From the NCBI RefSeq assembly GCF_018604545.1, contig NZ_CP075896.1:3410001-3474000 (forward strand): a DNA stretch of 64,000 nucleotides. The letters run 5' to 3'. Numbering within the stretch: position 1 is the first letter of the stretch; each line of letters opens with the position of its first letter. Source of the stretch: Streptomyces koelreuteriae. Lineage in GTDB: Bacteria; Actinomycetota; Actinomycetes; Streptomycetales; Streptomycetaceae. The translations under genes were made by a program, and so were the position numbers. Positions 8,786 to 17,838 of this stretch are shown here, one piece after another. The notes below the pieces were generated by a model that saw only the letters and a list, made by a program, of their open reading frames with translations, was not told the origin of the DNA and made no database searches.

Positions 8786-10578
8786 AGCGTCCCCGCGATG
8801 TCCCTCGCCGCGATGTATCCGAACGTCATCGCCGGGCCGATGGTCGACCCCGCGCCCGCGTAGCTGTGGCCCATGACCGCCGCGCTCGCGTTGCCCGCGG
8901 CGTAGAGGCCCGGGATGACCGAGCCGTCCTCCCGCAGAACGCGGGCCCGGGCGTCCGTCAGCAGGCCGCCCTTGGTGCCGAGGTCGCCGGGGACGATGCG
9001 GAAGGCGTGGTAAGGGGGCAGCCACAGGGGCGCCAGGCAGGAGTTCGGCAGGACGGACGGGTCCGTGTAGTAGTGGTCGTAGGCGCTGTCGCCGCGGTGG
9101 AAGTCGGGGTCCTCACCCCGCCGTGCCTGGGAGTTGAAGCGGTCGACGGTCGTGCGCAGGGCCGCCGCCGGGACGCCGATCGAGGCCGCGAGGGCGTCCA
9201 GGGACCAGGCCTTGTGCGCGGCGCCGGAGTCGTACCAGGCGGCGGGGAGGGGCAGGGTCGGCAGGACGTCCTTGAAGAGGTAGCGGTTGCGGTAGTTCTG
9301 GTCGGTGATCAGCCAGGACGGGATGGCCTCGGGTGCGTCGTACATGGTGTGGACGACGTCGCTGTAGGGCGCGGCCTCGTTGACGAAGCGCCGGCCGGAC
9401 CCGTCGACCAGGAGACCGCCGGGGAGGGTGCGTTCGGCGAGGCAGAAGTACGGCTGGCCCGGGACCGGGATCGCCGGGCCCCACCAGGCGTCGTCCATCA
9501 GGTCGAGGGCCGCCCCGAGCCGCTCCCCCGCCAGGATGCCGTCGCCGGTGTTCTCCTTGGCGCCGACGGTCCAGTCCGTGCCGATGGGCTGGCGCTGGAA
9601 GCGTGCGCGCATGGCCGCGTTGTGCTCGAAGCCGCCGGAGCCGACGATCACGCCCCGGCGGGCGCGGACCAGGCCCGGGGCGCCGTCGCGGGTGACGACC
9701 GCTCCGGTGACCGTGCCGTTCTCGACGTGCAGGTCGGTCAGGGGCGTGTTCAGCCACACCGGCACCCCGGCCGACCGCAGTCCCGCACGCAGCCCCGCCG
9801 CCAGCGACTGGCCCATGGTCAGCGGCTTCTCGCCGCGCAGCGCCGCCGCCGTGCCCCGGGCCAGGCACTGGGCCGCCACGGCCGCGCCCTTGGCGTTCAC
9901 CGCGGCCAGGGTGACCCACTTGTAGTCGGCGCTGAAGACGACCATCCCGGCGGGCACGCCCATGTACGGCGGGTTCAGCCGGGCCAGCTCGGGGCCCAGG
10001 ATGCGGCCGTCGAGCTGGTCGGGCTCGATGGAGCGGCCGTTCGGCAGGCCGCCGGGCAGCTCCGGGTAGTAGTCGCTGTAGCCCTCCATCCAGCGGAAGC
10101 GCAGGGGGCTGTGGGCCATGACGTAGGAGATCGTGGCCGGGCCGTGGGCGAGGAAGGCGCGCTGCCGGTCGGCGGGGATGTCCGGGCCGACGACGGCGGC
10201 GAGGTACGCGGCGGCCTTCGCCGGGGTGTCCGGGACACCGGCCGCCAGGAGCACCGGGTTGTTCGGGATCCAGATCCCGGCGCCGGAACGGGCGGCCGAG
10301 CCGCCGAAGGTCGGGGCCTTCTCCAGGACGACGCAGCTCATCCCCTGCCCGGCGGCGGTCAGCGCGGCCGTCATCCCGGCCGCACCGGAGCCGATGACGA
10401 CGACGTCGTACGTGCCGAGCGGGGGTAAGTCGGCGGCGTGGGCGCCCTGCCGCACCCCGGCGGCGACGGCGAACCCGGCACCCGCGGCACCGGCCAGCAC
10501 TCGTCTTCGGGAAGGCGCCCGCGAAGGAGCCCCGGAAGGGGAACCAGTAGGTGGTGCGGAGTTCGGGTCAGTGGTCAT
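8782..10578 (-). CDS. Tat-exported FAD dehydrogenase, 3-ketosteroid delta-1-dehydrogenase-like
   Basis: Flavoprotein of 598 residues of the fumarate reductase/KstD superfamily. The ADP-binding motif VVVIGSGAAGMTAAL lies near 59-73. The C-terminal half has PPYHAFRIVPGDLGTKGG and NASAAVMGHSYAGAGSTIGP, which match the substrate-side signatures of 3-oxosteroid 1-dehydrogenases. The N-terminus carries SRRRVLAGAAGAG (about 23-35) and an AHA-A cleavage site near 48, a twin-arginine signal; export of a KstD-like enzyme is unusual. ATG at 10578 is chosen over upstream starts that lack coding character. The steroid substrate is inferred; other 3-oxo cyclic substrates are possible. Confidence 0.82.
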   Translation of the reverse strand: MTTDPNSAPPTGSPSGAPSRAPSRRRVLAGAAGAGFAVAAGVRQGAHAADLPPLGTYDVVVIGSGAAGMTAALTAAGQGMSCVVLEKAPTFGGSAARSGAGIWIPNNPVLLAAGVPDTPAKAAAYLAAVVGPDIPADRQRAFLAHGPATISYVMAHSPLRFRWMEGYSDYYPELPGGLPNGRSIEPDQLDGRILGPELARLNPPYMGVPAGMVVFSADYKWVTLAAVNAKGAAVAAQCLARGTAAALRGEKPLTMGQSLAAGLRAGLRSAGVPVWLNTPLTDLHVENGTVTGAVVTRDGAPGLVRARRGVIVGSGGFEHNAAMRARFQRQPIGTDWTVGAKENTGDGILAGERLGAALDLMDDAWWGPAIPVPGQPYFCLAERTLPGGLLVDGSGRRFVNEAAPYSDVVHTMYDAPEAIPSWLITDQNYRNRYLFKDVLPTLPLPAAWYDSGAAHKAWSLDALAASIGVPAAALRTTVDRFNSQARRGEDPDFHRGDSAYDHYYTDPSVLPNSCLAPLWLPPYHAFRIVPGDLGTKGGLLTDARARVLREDGSVIPGLYAAGNASAAVMGHSYAGAGSTIGPAMTFGYIAARDIAGTL

Positions 10579-10671
10579 GACGGCTCCAGCGCGACGGACG
10601 GGGGTGGGGAATGTCGCGCGGGCACCCCGCGAAGTCAAGAGACAGACACGGGAGTCAGGAGCCGGACCGAC

Positions 10672-11793
10672 CTACTCGAGACCGATGGCCGCGCAGTCCG
10701 CCTCCAGCTTCGAGGTGCAGATGTCCTTCACCGTGTAGACCCCGTCCGTGATCACCGTCTCCTTGATGTTGTCCTTGGTGAGGGCGACCACCGGCACCAG
10801 CATCGCCGGGATGTTCTTCGCCGTCGGGCTGTCGACCGTCTCCCGGGTCAGCGCGGCGAACTCGATCTGGCGGCCCTGGACCTTGGCGACCGCGATCTTC
10901 GCGGCGTTCGTCGCCTCCAGCAGGAAGGACTTGTACACGGTCATGTACTGCTCCCCCGACACGACCCGCTGTACCGCGTCCAGGTTGGCGTCCTGCCCGG
11001 TCACCGGCGGCATCTTGGTGGCGCCCGCCTCCTCCAGCGCCTCGATGACGGCACCCGCCATGCCGTCGTTGGCGGAGTAGACGGCGGCGATGTTGTTCAG
11101 CCCGACGGCCCGGATCGCCTTCTCCATGTTCGCCTTGGCGATGGAGGGCTTCCACTCCTTGGTGTCGTACTGCTCGACGATGTCCACCTGGCCCTGGAGC
11201 TCGCTCAGCGCGCCGTCCTTGAACCGGGCCGTGTTCGGGTCGCCGGGGTCGCCGTTCATCATGACGACCTTGTCGTTCTGGGACTTCTCGCCGAGCTCGC
11301 TCATGATGGCGCGGCCCTGCACCTGCCCGACGAGTTCGTTGTCGTGGGAGACGTAGGCGTCGATCGGGCCCTCGGCGAGCCGGTCGTAGGCGATGACCGG
11401 GATGCCGGCGTCCTTGGCCTTCTTCACGTCCGAGGCGATCTTCTTGGAGTTCAGGGCGTCCACCAGGATGACGTCGACCTTGTCGGCGATCATCTTCTGG
11501 AACTGCTGGCTCTGTCTGGACACGCTCGACTCGGCGTTGGCGTACTGGACCTTGCCCTTGTTCTCCGTGAGGGAGGCGACCTCGTCCCTGATCAGGGGGT
11601 AGTCGAACTTCTCGAAGCGGGCCGTGTCCCGGTCGGGCAGCAGCAGGCCCACCGTGATGTCGTTGCCCTTCTGCACGGCGGTGTCGTCACTCCCGTCGTC
11701 GCCGCACGCGGAGAGGGACAGGGCCGATACGGAGACCGCCAGGGCTATGGCGACAGGGCGCACAGCGGTCCGACGGGTGTTACGCGCTTTCAC
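10672..11793 (-). CDS. XylF/ChvE-type sugar-binding lipoprotein
   Basis: Substrate-binding protein of 373 residues. It has a lipoprotein signal ending LSLSACGDD (Cys near residue 30) and a type I periplasmic-binding fold (Peripla_BP_4) with segments such as DITVGLLLPD, ADKVDVILVDAL and AGIPVIAYDRL that resemble D-xylose-binding XylF. Such proteins normally deliver a sugar to an ABC importer, but no permease or ATPase gene lies next to it. It sits between the flavoprotein and the acyl-CoA ligase genes, each on the same strand. The family is clear; the ligand is not. Confidence 0.88.
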   Translation of the reverse strand: MKARNTRRTAVRPVAIALAVSVSALSLSACGDDGSDDTAVQKGNDITVGLLLPDRDTARFEKFDYPLIRDEVASLTENKGKVQYANAESSVSRQSQQFQKMIADKVDVILVDALNSKKIASDVKKAKDAGIPVIAYDRLAEGPIDAYVSHDNELVGQVQGRAIMSELGEKSQNDKVVMMNGDPGDPNTARFKDGALSELQGQVDIVEQYDTKEWKPSIAKANMEKAIRAVGLNNIAAVYSANDGMAGAVIEALEEAGATKMPPVTGQDANLDAVQRVVSGEQYMTVYKSFLLEATNAAKIAVAKVQGRQIEFAALTRETVDSPTAKNIPAMLVPVVALTKDNIKETVITDGVYTVKDICTSKLEADCAAIGLE

Positions 11794-11919
11794 TGGTGGT
11801 GCCTTCCGTGGGGGGAGGGAGCATCGCGACGGGATTGCTCGAAAGCCAAGGGGAGACGGCGTGCGGCGTCAAGAAAATCGTGTGAAGACATCGCAAAGGC
11901 CGCCTCACGCCCGGCCGTC

Positions 11920-13842
11920 TCAGCGTGCGTACAGCCCCTCGACCTCTTCGGTGAACGCGCGCAGTACGGCCTGGCGGCGGAGCTTCATCGAGGGGGTCAG
12001 ATGGCCCGCTTCCTCGGTGAAGTCCTCGGGGAGGATCGCGAAGGCGCGGATGGATTCGGGGCGGGAGACCATCTTGTTGGCCTCGTCGACGGCGCGTTGG
12101 AGGACGGCGCGCAGATCCTCGTCGTCGACGAGCAGTTTGGCCGGTACGGGGTGTTTGCCGTTCATCTGGCGCCAGTGGGTGATCCCGTCCGGGTCGAGGG
12201 TGATCAGGGCCGAGACGAAGGGGCGGCCGTCGCCCAGGACGAGGCACTGGGAGATCAGCGGGTGGGACCGCAGCCAGTTCTCCAGCGGGGCCGGGGCGAC
12301 GCTCTTGCCGCCCGCGGTGATCAGCAGTTCCTTCTTGCGGCCGGTGATCGTGAGGTAGCCCTCGTCGTCCAGTTCGCCGAGGTCGCCGGTGGCGAGCCAG
12401 CCGTCGGGGGCGGCGGGGACGACGCCGCCGGCCTGGGGGTCCCAGTAGCCGCGCAGCACATGGTCGCCGGCGAGGAGGATCTCGCCGTCGGCGGCGATAC
12501 GGACACGGGTGCCGGGCAGCGGCCAGCCGACGGTGCCCAGACGGGGCTTGAGGGGCGGGGTGACGGTGGAGGCGCCGGTGGTCTCGGTCAGGCCGTAGCC
12601 CTCGAAGATCTCGATGCCGGCTCCGGCGTAGAACGCGGAGAGGCGGCGGCCCAGCGGTGAACCGCCGCAGATCGCGTAGCGGACCCGGCCGCCCATGGCG
12701 TTGCGGATCCGGCGGAAGACCAGGGGGTCGTAGAAGATCCGGGCGGTCTTCAGGGCGCGGGAGGGGCCCGGGCCGGTGCCCGTCTGCTGGGCCTCCACCG
12801 CCTCGCCGTAGCGCCGCGCCACCGACACCGCGCGGTCGAAGGAGGTCACCCGGCCGCTCGCCTCGGCCTTGGCGCGGGCCGAGTTGAAGACCTTCTCCAG
12901 CATGTACGGGATGGCCAGCAGACAGGTCGGCCGGAAGCTCGCCAGGTCCGGCAGCAGCTGGTCGGCCTTGATGCTCGGCGCGTGGCCCAGCCGCACCCGG
13001 GCGCGGATGCAGGCGATCGCGACCATGCGGCCGAAGACGTGGGACATGGGCAGGAACAGCAGGACCGAGGCCTCTTCGCTGGTCTTCGTCTTGAAGACGG
13101 GGTAGAGCAGCTCGATGGCGTTGTCGACCTCGGCGAAGAAGTTGCCGTGGGTGAGGGCGCAGCCCTTGGGGCGGCCCGTCGTGCCCGAGGTGTAGACGAG
13201 GGTGGAGAGCGTGTCGGGGCCCAGCATGCCGCGCCGCACCTCCACCTCCTGGTCGGCCAAGTGCTCCCCGGCCTCCGCGAGCCGGTCGACATGGCCCTTG
13301 TCGACGACCCACATGTGCTGGAGGTCCGGCAGGCGTTCGCGCTCGGGGCCGAGGGCGGCGGCCTGCCCGGCGGTCTCGGTGACCAGGGCGACCGCGCCCG
13401 AGTCCTGGAGGATCCAGCGGGCCTGGAAGACGGAGGACGTGGGATAGATGGGGACGGTGACCAGTCCGGCCGACCAGGCGGCGAAGTCCAGGACCGTCCA
13501 CTCGTAGATCGTGCGGGCCATCACGGCGACCCGGTCGCCCGGCATCAGGCCCTCGGCGATCAGGCCCTTCGCCACGGCGAGCACCTGGGCGGCGAACTCG
13601 GCGGCGGTGACGTCGCTCCAGTTCCCCTCGGCGTCCTTGCGGCTGAGCACCACGGCATCCGGCGCCGCGCTCGCGTTGTCGAACGGCAGGTCGGCGAGCG
13701 ATCCGTGCGTCCAGGGCGGCGCCAGCGGCGGTACGGCGGCCTCCCGCACCACCCCGTCCAGCCGCCGCGTCTCGGGTTCGACCAGGACCGGCCCTCCGTA
13801 CACGTCGTCGCCGTAGGCGGAGGAGGGATACGCAGTGGACAC
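11920..13842 (-). CDS. Long-chain acyl-CoA synthetase (FadD15-like)
   Basis: AMP-forming acyl-CoA ligase of 640 residues that activates fatty acids as acyl-AMP and then acyl-CoA. Motifs: STLVYTSGTTGRPKG (ATP binding), YGLTETTG and GWLATGDLGELDDEGYLTITGRKKELL (hinge and C-terminal domain). The GTG at 13842 is preferred to an in-frame ATG at 13884 because AGGAG lies nine bases upstream of the GTG and nothing similar precedes the ATG. It lies downstream of the thiolase on the same strand; an operator-like site at 13941-13954 precedes it. It probably works with the adjacent reductase, hydratase and thiolase in acyl chain metabolism. Confidence 0.93.
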   Translation of the reverse strand: MSTAYPSSAYGDDVYGGPVLVEPETRRLDGVVREAAVPPLAPPWTHGSLADLPFDNASAAPDAVVLSRKDAEGNWSDVTAAEFAAQVLAVAKGLIAEGLMPGDRVAVMARTIYEWTVLDFAAWSAGLVTVPIYPTSSVFQARWILQDSGAVALVTETAGQAAALGPERERLPDLQHMWVVDKGHVDRLAEAGEHLADQEVEVRRGMLGPDTLSTLVYTSGTTGRPKGCALTHGNFFAEVDNAIELLYPVFKTKTSEEASVLLFLPMSHVFGRMVAIACIRARVRLGHAPSIKADQLLPDLASFRPTCLLAIPYMLEKVFNSARAKAEASGRVTSFDRAVSVARRYGEAVEAQQTGTGPGPSRALKTARIFYDPLVFRRIRNAMGGRVRYAICGGSPLGRRLSAFYAGAGIEIFEGYGLTETTGASTVTPPLKPRLGTVGWPLPGTRVRIAADGEILLAGDHVLRGYWDPQAGGVVPAAPDGWLATGDLGELDDEGYLTITGRKKELLITAGGKSVAPAPLENWLRSHPLISQCLVLGDGRPFVSALITLDPDGITHWRQMNGKHPVPAKLLVDDEDLRAVLQRAVDEANKMVSRPESIRAFAILPEDFTEEAGHLTPSMKLRRQAVLRAFTEEVEGLYAR

Positions 13843-13940
13843 GGGCGGCTCCTGGGGCGTGCAGCGGTGAACTGCTTGCTGCATGGACGTACGTGCCTCG
13901 CACGCCGAGGCGCTCAACCGGCTGAACACGCAGAAAGGGG

Positions 13941-13954
13941 TTACTGCCGGTAGG
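13941..13954. promoter_or_regulatory. TetR-operator-like site upstream of acyl-CoA ligase
   Basis: TTACTGCCGGTAGG resembles the site TTACCTCCGGTAA at 15612-15624 in the thiolase/fabG intergenic region (10 of 13 bases identical). It lies about 100 bp upstream of the ligase start. Suggests common control by the TetR protein encoded at 18015-18683. Low certainty. Confidence 0.35.
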
Positions 13955-15240
13955 AACGGGATCGTACGGCCCTCACGTGGCGGGTTTGTGCGAGTTCGGG
14001 GATGGTCCGGAGCCGGGCCTGTGCAATCTCGGGGGTTACGTGAGGGACCTTCAGTTTTGGTGCCCCCCCCGGCCGCCGTCATGCCCGCTCCAGAACGGCC
14101 GTCACCCCCTGCCCGCCCGCCGCGCACACCGAGATCAGTCCGCGTGCGGGCGCGTCCCGTTCGGCCAGGAGCTTGGCCAGCGTGGCCACGATCCGGGCGC
14201 CGGTGGCGGCGAAGGGGTGCCCGGTGGCGAGGGACGAGCCGGCGACGTTCAGCCGGTCGCGGTCCACCGCACCCAGACCCCGCTTCTCCCAGGCGGCGAG
14301 CGTCGCCAGCACCTGGGAGGCGAACGCCTCGTGGATCTCGATCAGTTCGAAATCGGCCGGCTTCAGCCCGGCCCGCTCCAGCATGCGCGGAACGGCGTAC
14401 GCCGGTGCCATGAGCAGACCGTCCTCGCCGCCCGCGACATCGCCGTCGACGAAGTCCACGGCGGCCGTCTCGTACGCGGTCAGATACGCCAGCGGTGTCA
14501 GGCCGCGCTCCCGGGCCCACTCCTCGCTCGCCAGCAGGACGGTCGCCGCCCCGTCCGTCAGCGGGGTCGAGTTCCCCGCCGTCATGGTCGGGTCGGGGTG
14601 GTCCAGGCCGAACACCGGCTTCAGGGCGGCCAGTTTCTCGGCGGTCGAGCCGGGGCGCAGGTTCTGGTCGCGGGCGAGGCCCCGGAAGGGGATCACCAGG
14701 TCCTGGAAGAAGCCGCGTTCGTACGCCGTCGCCAGCCGCCCATGGCTCGCCGCGGCCAGTTCGTCCTGGGCCGTACGACCGATGCCCCAGGCCCGGGCGG
14801 TGACGGCGGCGTGTTCGCCCATGGACAGCCCGGTGCGCGGCTCGGCGTTGCGCGGGATGTCGGGGACGAGATGGGAGGGGCGCACCTTCGCGAGGGCCTT
14901 CAGTCGGGCGCCCGCCGACTTCGCGCGCCGGGCCTCCAGCAGGATGCGGCGCAGGCGGTCATTGACGCCGAGGGGTGCGTCGCTGGCCGTGTCGGCGCCG
15001 CCCGCGACCGCCGACTCCGTCTGGCCGAGGGCGATCTTGTTGGCGGCGGCGATGACGGCCTGGAGTCCGGTGCCGCAGGCCTGCTGGATGTCGTAGGCCG
15101 GGGTGCTCGGGTGCAGTGTCGAGCCGAGGACGGCCTCGCGGGCGAGGTTGAAGTCGCGGCTGTGCTTGAGGACGGCTCCCGCGACGAACTCGCCCACCGC
15201 TCCGGGTTCCTGGAGGTCGTACCGCTCGACGAGGCCGTCG

Positions 15241-15453
15241 AGGGCCTGTCTGACAAATCCCCGTCGTCCGCCCGAAGGGCGGGCTCTGCGGCGTCTGGTG
15301 CGTGCGATCGCAAGGCGCCGGAGCGTCCTCGATGGGGGTCCCCCGCTCGAGCGCAGCCGAGAGTGGGGGAGGAGCCACGTGGGCGGTTCGGCAACGCGGC
15401 GAGCGTGCGTGCCAGGCGTCGCAGAGCAGGCGGGGATTTGTCAGACAGGCCCT
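15241..15453. mobile_element. MITE-like element with 23-bp perfect terminal inverted repeats
   Basis: The ends, 15241-15263 (beginning AGGGCCTGTCTGACAAATCC) and 15431-15453, are perfect 23-bp inverted copies of each other. The 213-bp element has no transposase frame, so it is non-autonomous. It interrupts the thiolase gene and introduces an in-frame stop (the TGA inside TCTGAC). I see no clear target duplication. The parent element may be an IS elsewhere in the genome with the same ends. Confidence 0.82.
15334..15373. repeat. Streptomyces-type palindromic repeat inside the MITE
   Basis: GGGGGTCCCCC followed by GCTCGAGCGCAGCCGAGAG and TGGGGG forms nested hairpins (CCCCC at 15340-15344 with GGGGG at 15365-15369, CTC with GAG inside). 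From memory, closely similar G5-C5/CTCGAGC..GCCGAGAG sequences occur in many Streptomyces intergenic regions. It makes up the centre of the element. Confidence 0.5.
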
Positions 15454-15611
15454 GGGGCGGCGGTGAGCATCTGCTGGTTGGAGGCGGTGGCGTAGGGGCC
15501 GTCGGAGCGGGCGAACGGGATGCGTGCGCCGCCGATGATCGCCACGCGCCGTACCGAGGGCGCGATCCGCTGAGGGCTCATCTCGACCTGCTCCTCGCCT
15601 GTGACGTAGCA

Positions 15612-15642
15612 TTACCTCCGGTAACCTTACTCCAGAGTAAGG
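15612..15642. promoter_or_regulatory. Tandem TetR-type operators between thiolase and fabG
   Basis: Two adjacent palindromes lie in the 95-bp divergent intergenic region: TTACC-TCC-GGTAA (15612-15624) and CCTTACTC-CA-GAGTAAGG (15625-15642, perfect 8-bp arms). Both have TTAC/GTAA ends, common among TetR-family operators. The TetR gene at 18015-18683 is the obvious candidate to bind here. Confidence 0.6.
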
Positions 15643-15676
15643 AAGAGCGAGTGTCCTCCGGCAGCTGGGAGTTGGA

Positions 15677-16984
15677 ATGGCCGACCGCTATCTGCGCTTC
15701 ACCGGTACCGCGCCCGGCCGTTTCCTCACCCGCCGCCTCGGCCTGCCCGAGCCCGCGGCGCTGATCCGCTGGTCCGCCGAGCGCCCGGCCCTGGACGGCG
15801 GCCTGCGTCACCTCACTGCCGGCCGGTCCGGCCTGGACCTCGCCCCGGTCCTCGCCCGTACGGGCATCGCCCCGGCCGGAGCCGACCGGGCCGCCGCCGT
15901 CGTCCTGGACGCGAGCGGGGTGCGGGACGTCGAGGGACTGGCCGAGGTGCACGCGGCCCTGCATCCCGTCGTACGGTCGGTCACCCCGAGCGGCCGCGTG
16001 GTCGTGCTCGGCGCGCCGCTCGACCCGGCCGACCATCACCAGGCCGCCGCCCAGCAGGCCTTGGAGGGCTTCACGCGCTCCCTCGGCAAGGAGATCGGCC
16101 AGGGCAGGACGGTGAACCTGGTCCGGCTGACGGACGCGTCCGCCGCCGAAACCACGCTCCGTTTCCTGCTGTCGCCCAAGTCGGCGTATGTCAGCGGGCA
16201 GATGATCGAGGTGGGGGCCGGCGAGGAGCCTGAGGTGCCTGTCGACCGGGACCGTCCCCTGTCCGGCCGGACCGCCCTGGTCACCGGCGCCGCGCGCGGC
16301 ATCGGAGAGGCGGTCGCCGAGACACTCGCGCGGGACGGCGCCCGGGTCGTCGTCCTCGATGTGCCCGGGGCCGAACAGGACGCCCGGCGCGTCGCCGACC
16401 GGCTCGGCGGCACCGCCCTGCTCCTCGACATCACGGCCGCCGACGCGGGCGCGCGCATCGCCGAGGCCCTGCCGGACGGCCTCGACCTGCTCATCCACAA
16501 CGCGGGCATCACCCGCGACCGGCGGCTGGTGAACATGCCGGCCGAGCGCTGGATCCCGGTGCTGGAGGTGAACCTGGCGAGCGTGCTGCGCACGACCGAC
16601 GCGCTGCTGAAGGCCGGGGCGCTGCGGCCGGGCGGCCGGATCGTGGCGACGGCCTCGATCGCGGGCCTCGCCGGCAACACGGGACAGACCAACTACGGGG
16701 CGAGCAAGGCGGGCATCGTCGGCCTGGTCCGCTCCCTCGCGCCGCGCGCGCTCGCCGAGCACGGGGTGACGGTCAACGCCGTCGCGCCGGGCTTCATCGA
16801 GACGAAGATGACGGCCGCCGTCCCACTGTTCATCCGCGAGGCGGGCCGCCGCATGAACTCCCTTGCCCAGGGCGGTCTTCCGGTCGATGTCGCCGAGACC
16901 ACCGCCTGGCTCGCGCACCCGGGCTCGGGCGCGGTCAACGGCCAGGTCGTGCGCGTCTGCGGCCAGAGCCTGCTGGGGGCGTGA
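15677..16984 (+). CDS. High-molecular-weight 3-oxoacyl reductase (FabG4-like)
   Basis: Protein of 435 residues with two Rossmann-like halves. The N-terminal half (about 1-185) is degenerate; the C-terminal half is a complete SDR with TGAARGIG (203-210), HNAGI, Ser327, Tyr340 and Lys344 (YGASK). This matches FabG4-type beta-ketoacyl reductases that use NADH and act on CoA or ACP thioesters. It is divergent from the thiolase with a shared operator region, and its stop TGA overlaps the ATG of the MaoC gene (TGATG), so translation is coupled. Likely role: 3-hydroxyacyl/3-oxoacyl interconversion in the same pathway as the neighbouring ligase and hydratase. Confidence 0.92.
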   Translation: MADRYLRFTGTAPGRFLTRRLGLPEPAALIRWSAERPALDGGLRHLTAGRSGLDLAPVLARTGIAPAGADRAAAVVLDASGVRDVEGLAEVHAALHPVVRSVTPSGRVVVLGAPLDPADHHQAAAQQALEGFTRSLGKEIGQGRTVNLVRLTDASAAETTLRFLLSPKSAYVSGQMIEVGAGEEPEVPVDRDRPLSGRTALVTGAARGIGEAVAETLARDGARVVVLDVPGAEQDARRVADRLGGTALLLDITAADAGARIAEALPDGLDLLIHNAGITRDRRLVNMPAERWIPVLEVNLASVLRTTDALLKAGALRPGGRIVATASIAGLAGNTGQTNYGASKAGIVGLVRSLAPRALAEHGVTVNAVAPGFIETKMTAAVPLFIREAGRRMNSLAQGGLPVDVAETTAWLAHPGSGAVNGQVVRVCGQSLLGA

Positions 16985-17838
16985 TGACCGACGCCCCCGC
17001 TCTCGTCCTCACCGGGCCGCCTTCCCTGGCCCCGCTCCTCGCCCGCGGCGCCTTGCTGTCCCCCTTCAAACGGCCCGCCCCCGACGCGGAGTTCCCCCGC
17101 ACCCGGCTCGTCCTGCCCGGCCTGCGGGTCGACCTCGCGCGGCTGGCGGCGTACGAGCGGGTCTGCGGGTTCCCGACCGGGGAGGACGCGCTGCCGCTGA
17201 CGTATCCGCAGGTGCTCGGATTCCCCCTGGCCATGCGGCTGATGAGCGGCCGGGACTTCCCGCTGCCGCTGCTGGGCCTGGTCCACACGTCGATCACCGT
17301 CACCCGGCATCGGGGGATGCCGGCGACCGGCGCGTACGAACTCGCCGTACGGGTCGACGGACTGGCACCGCACCGCCGCGGCACGGAGGCCACGGTCGTC
17401 ACCGAGGTGCGCGAAGGCGGGGACGTCGTCTGGGAGTCGAGCAGCACCTACCTCGCCCGGCACCGCACGCGACGGCCCGCCGAGGATGTCGGGTCTGCGG
17501 AGGAGGTCCGCAAACCGCTGCCCACCGTCGCCGAGTGGCGGCTGGCCGAGGACGTCGGCCGTCGCTACGCCGCCGCCTCCGGAGACCGCAACCCGATCCA
17601 CCTCCACCCCCTCACCGCCCGCCTCTTCGGCTTCCCCCGGGCCATCGCCCACGGCATGTGGACCCTCGCCCGCTGCCTGGCCGCCCACGGCACACCGGAC
17701 TCCTGCCACGCACGCGCGGCCTTCAAGGCACCGGTCCTGCTGCCGGGGACGGTGACGTACGCGGCGGAGAACGGCCGCTTCGAACTGCGGGACGGGGACG
17801 AGCGGGTGCATGTGGCGGGGGATGTCCACCCGGCGTAA
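16984..17838 (+). CDS. MaoC-like (R)-enoyl-CoA hydratase
   Basis: Protein of 284 residues with a double hot-dog layout. The C-terminal half contains the hydratase-2 motif YAAASGDRNPIHLHP (195-209), with the catalytic Asp and His, then FPRAIAHGMW. It would hydrate trans-2-enoyl-CoA to the (R)-3-hydroxy product used by the FabG4-like enzyme encoded just upstream. The ATG at 16984 overlaps the upstream stop by one base; a GTG three bases earlier is also possible. Together the pair can carry out the two middle steps of an acyl-chain cycle. Confidence 0.92.
   Translation: MTDAPALVLTGPPSLAPLLARGALLSPFKRPAPDAEFPRTRLVLPGLRVDLARLAAYERVCGFPTGEDALPLTYPQVLGFPLAMRLMSGRDFPLPLLGLVHTSITVTRHRGMPATGAYELAVRVDGLAPHRRGTEATVVTEVREGGDVVWESSSTYLARHRTRRPAEDVGSAEEVRKPLPTVAEWRLAEDVGRRYAAASGDRNPIHLHPLTARLFGFPRAIAHGMWTLARCLAAHGTPDSCHARAAFKAPVLLPGTVTYAAENGRFELRDGDERVHVAGDVHPA

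Larger units (their letters stand above)
14079..15581 (-). pseudogene. Thiolase (acetyl-CoA acetyltransferase) gene disrupted by a MITE-like element
   Basis: A thiolase gene that starts with ATG at 15581 behind GAGGAG. It encodes MSPQRIAPSVRRVAIIGGAR and continues to QQMLTAA, then enters inserted DNA and stops at 15441-15443 after 46 codons. The frame resumes at 15242 (LDGLVERYD) and runs to 14079, containing the nucleophile segment QQACGTGLQAV, HEAFASQV and the C-terminal CAAGGQG motif. Removing the 213 inserted bases (15243-15455) restores one continuous frame of normal length. A GTG at 15197 could start the large fragment, but it would lack the first strand of the thiolase fold. Probably non-functional in this strain. 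Confidence 0.85.

Noticed and set aside
14079..15197. Shortened thiolase starting at GTG 15197 as an intact gene
   Set aside because: The missing N-terminal segment is conserved in thiolases and is still present as a fragment on the other side of the inserted element.
15241..15453. Complete insertion sequence
   Set aside because: At 213 bp with no transposase frame it can only be a non-autonomous element.
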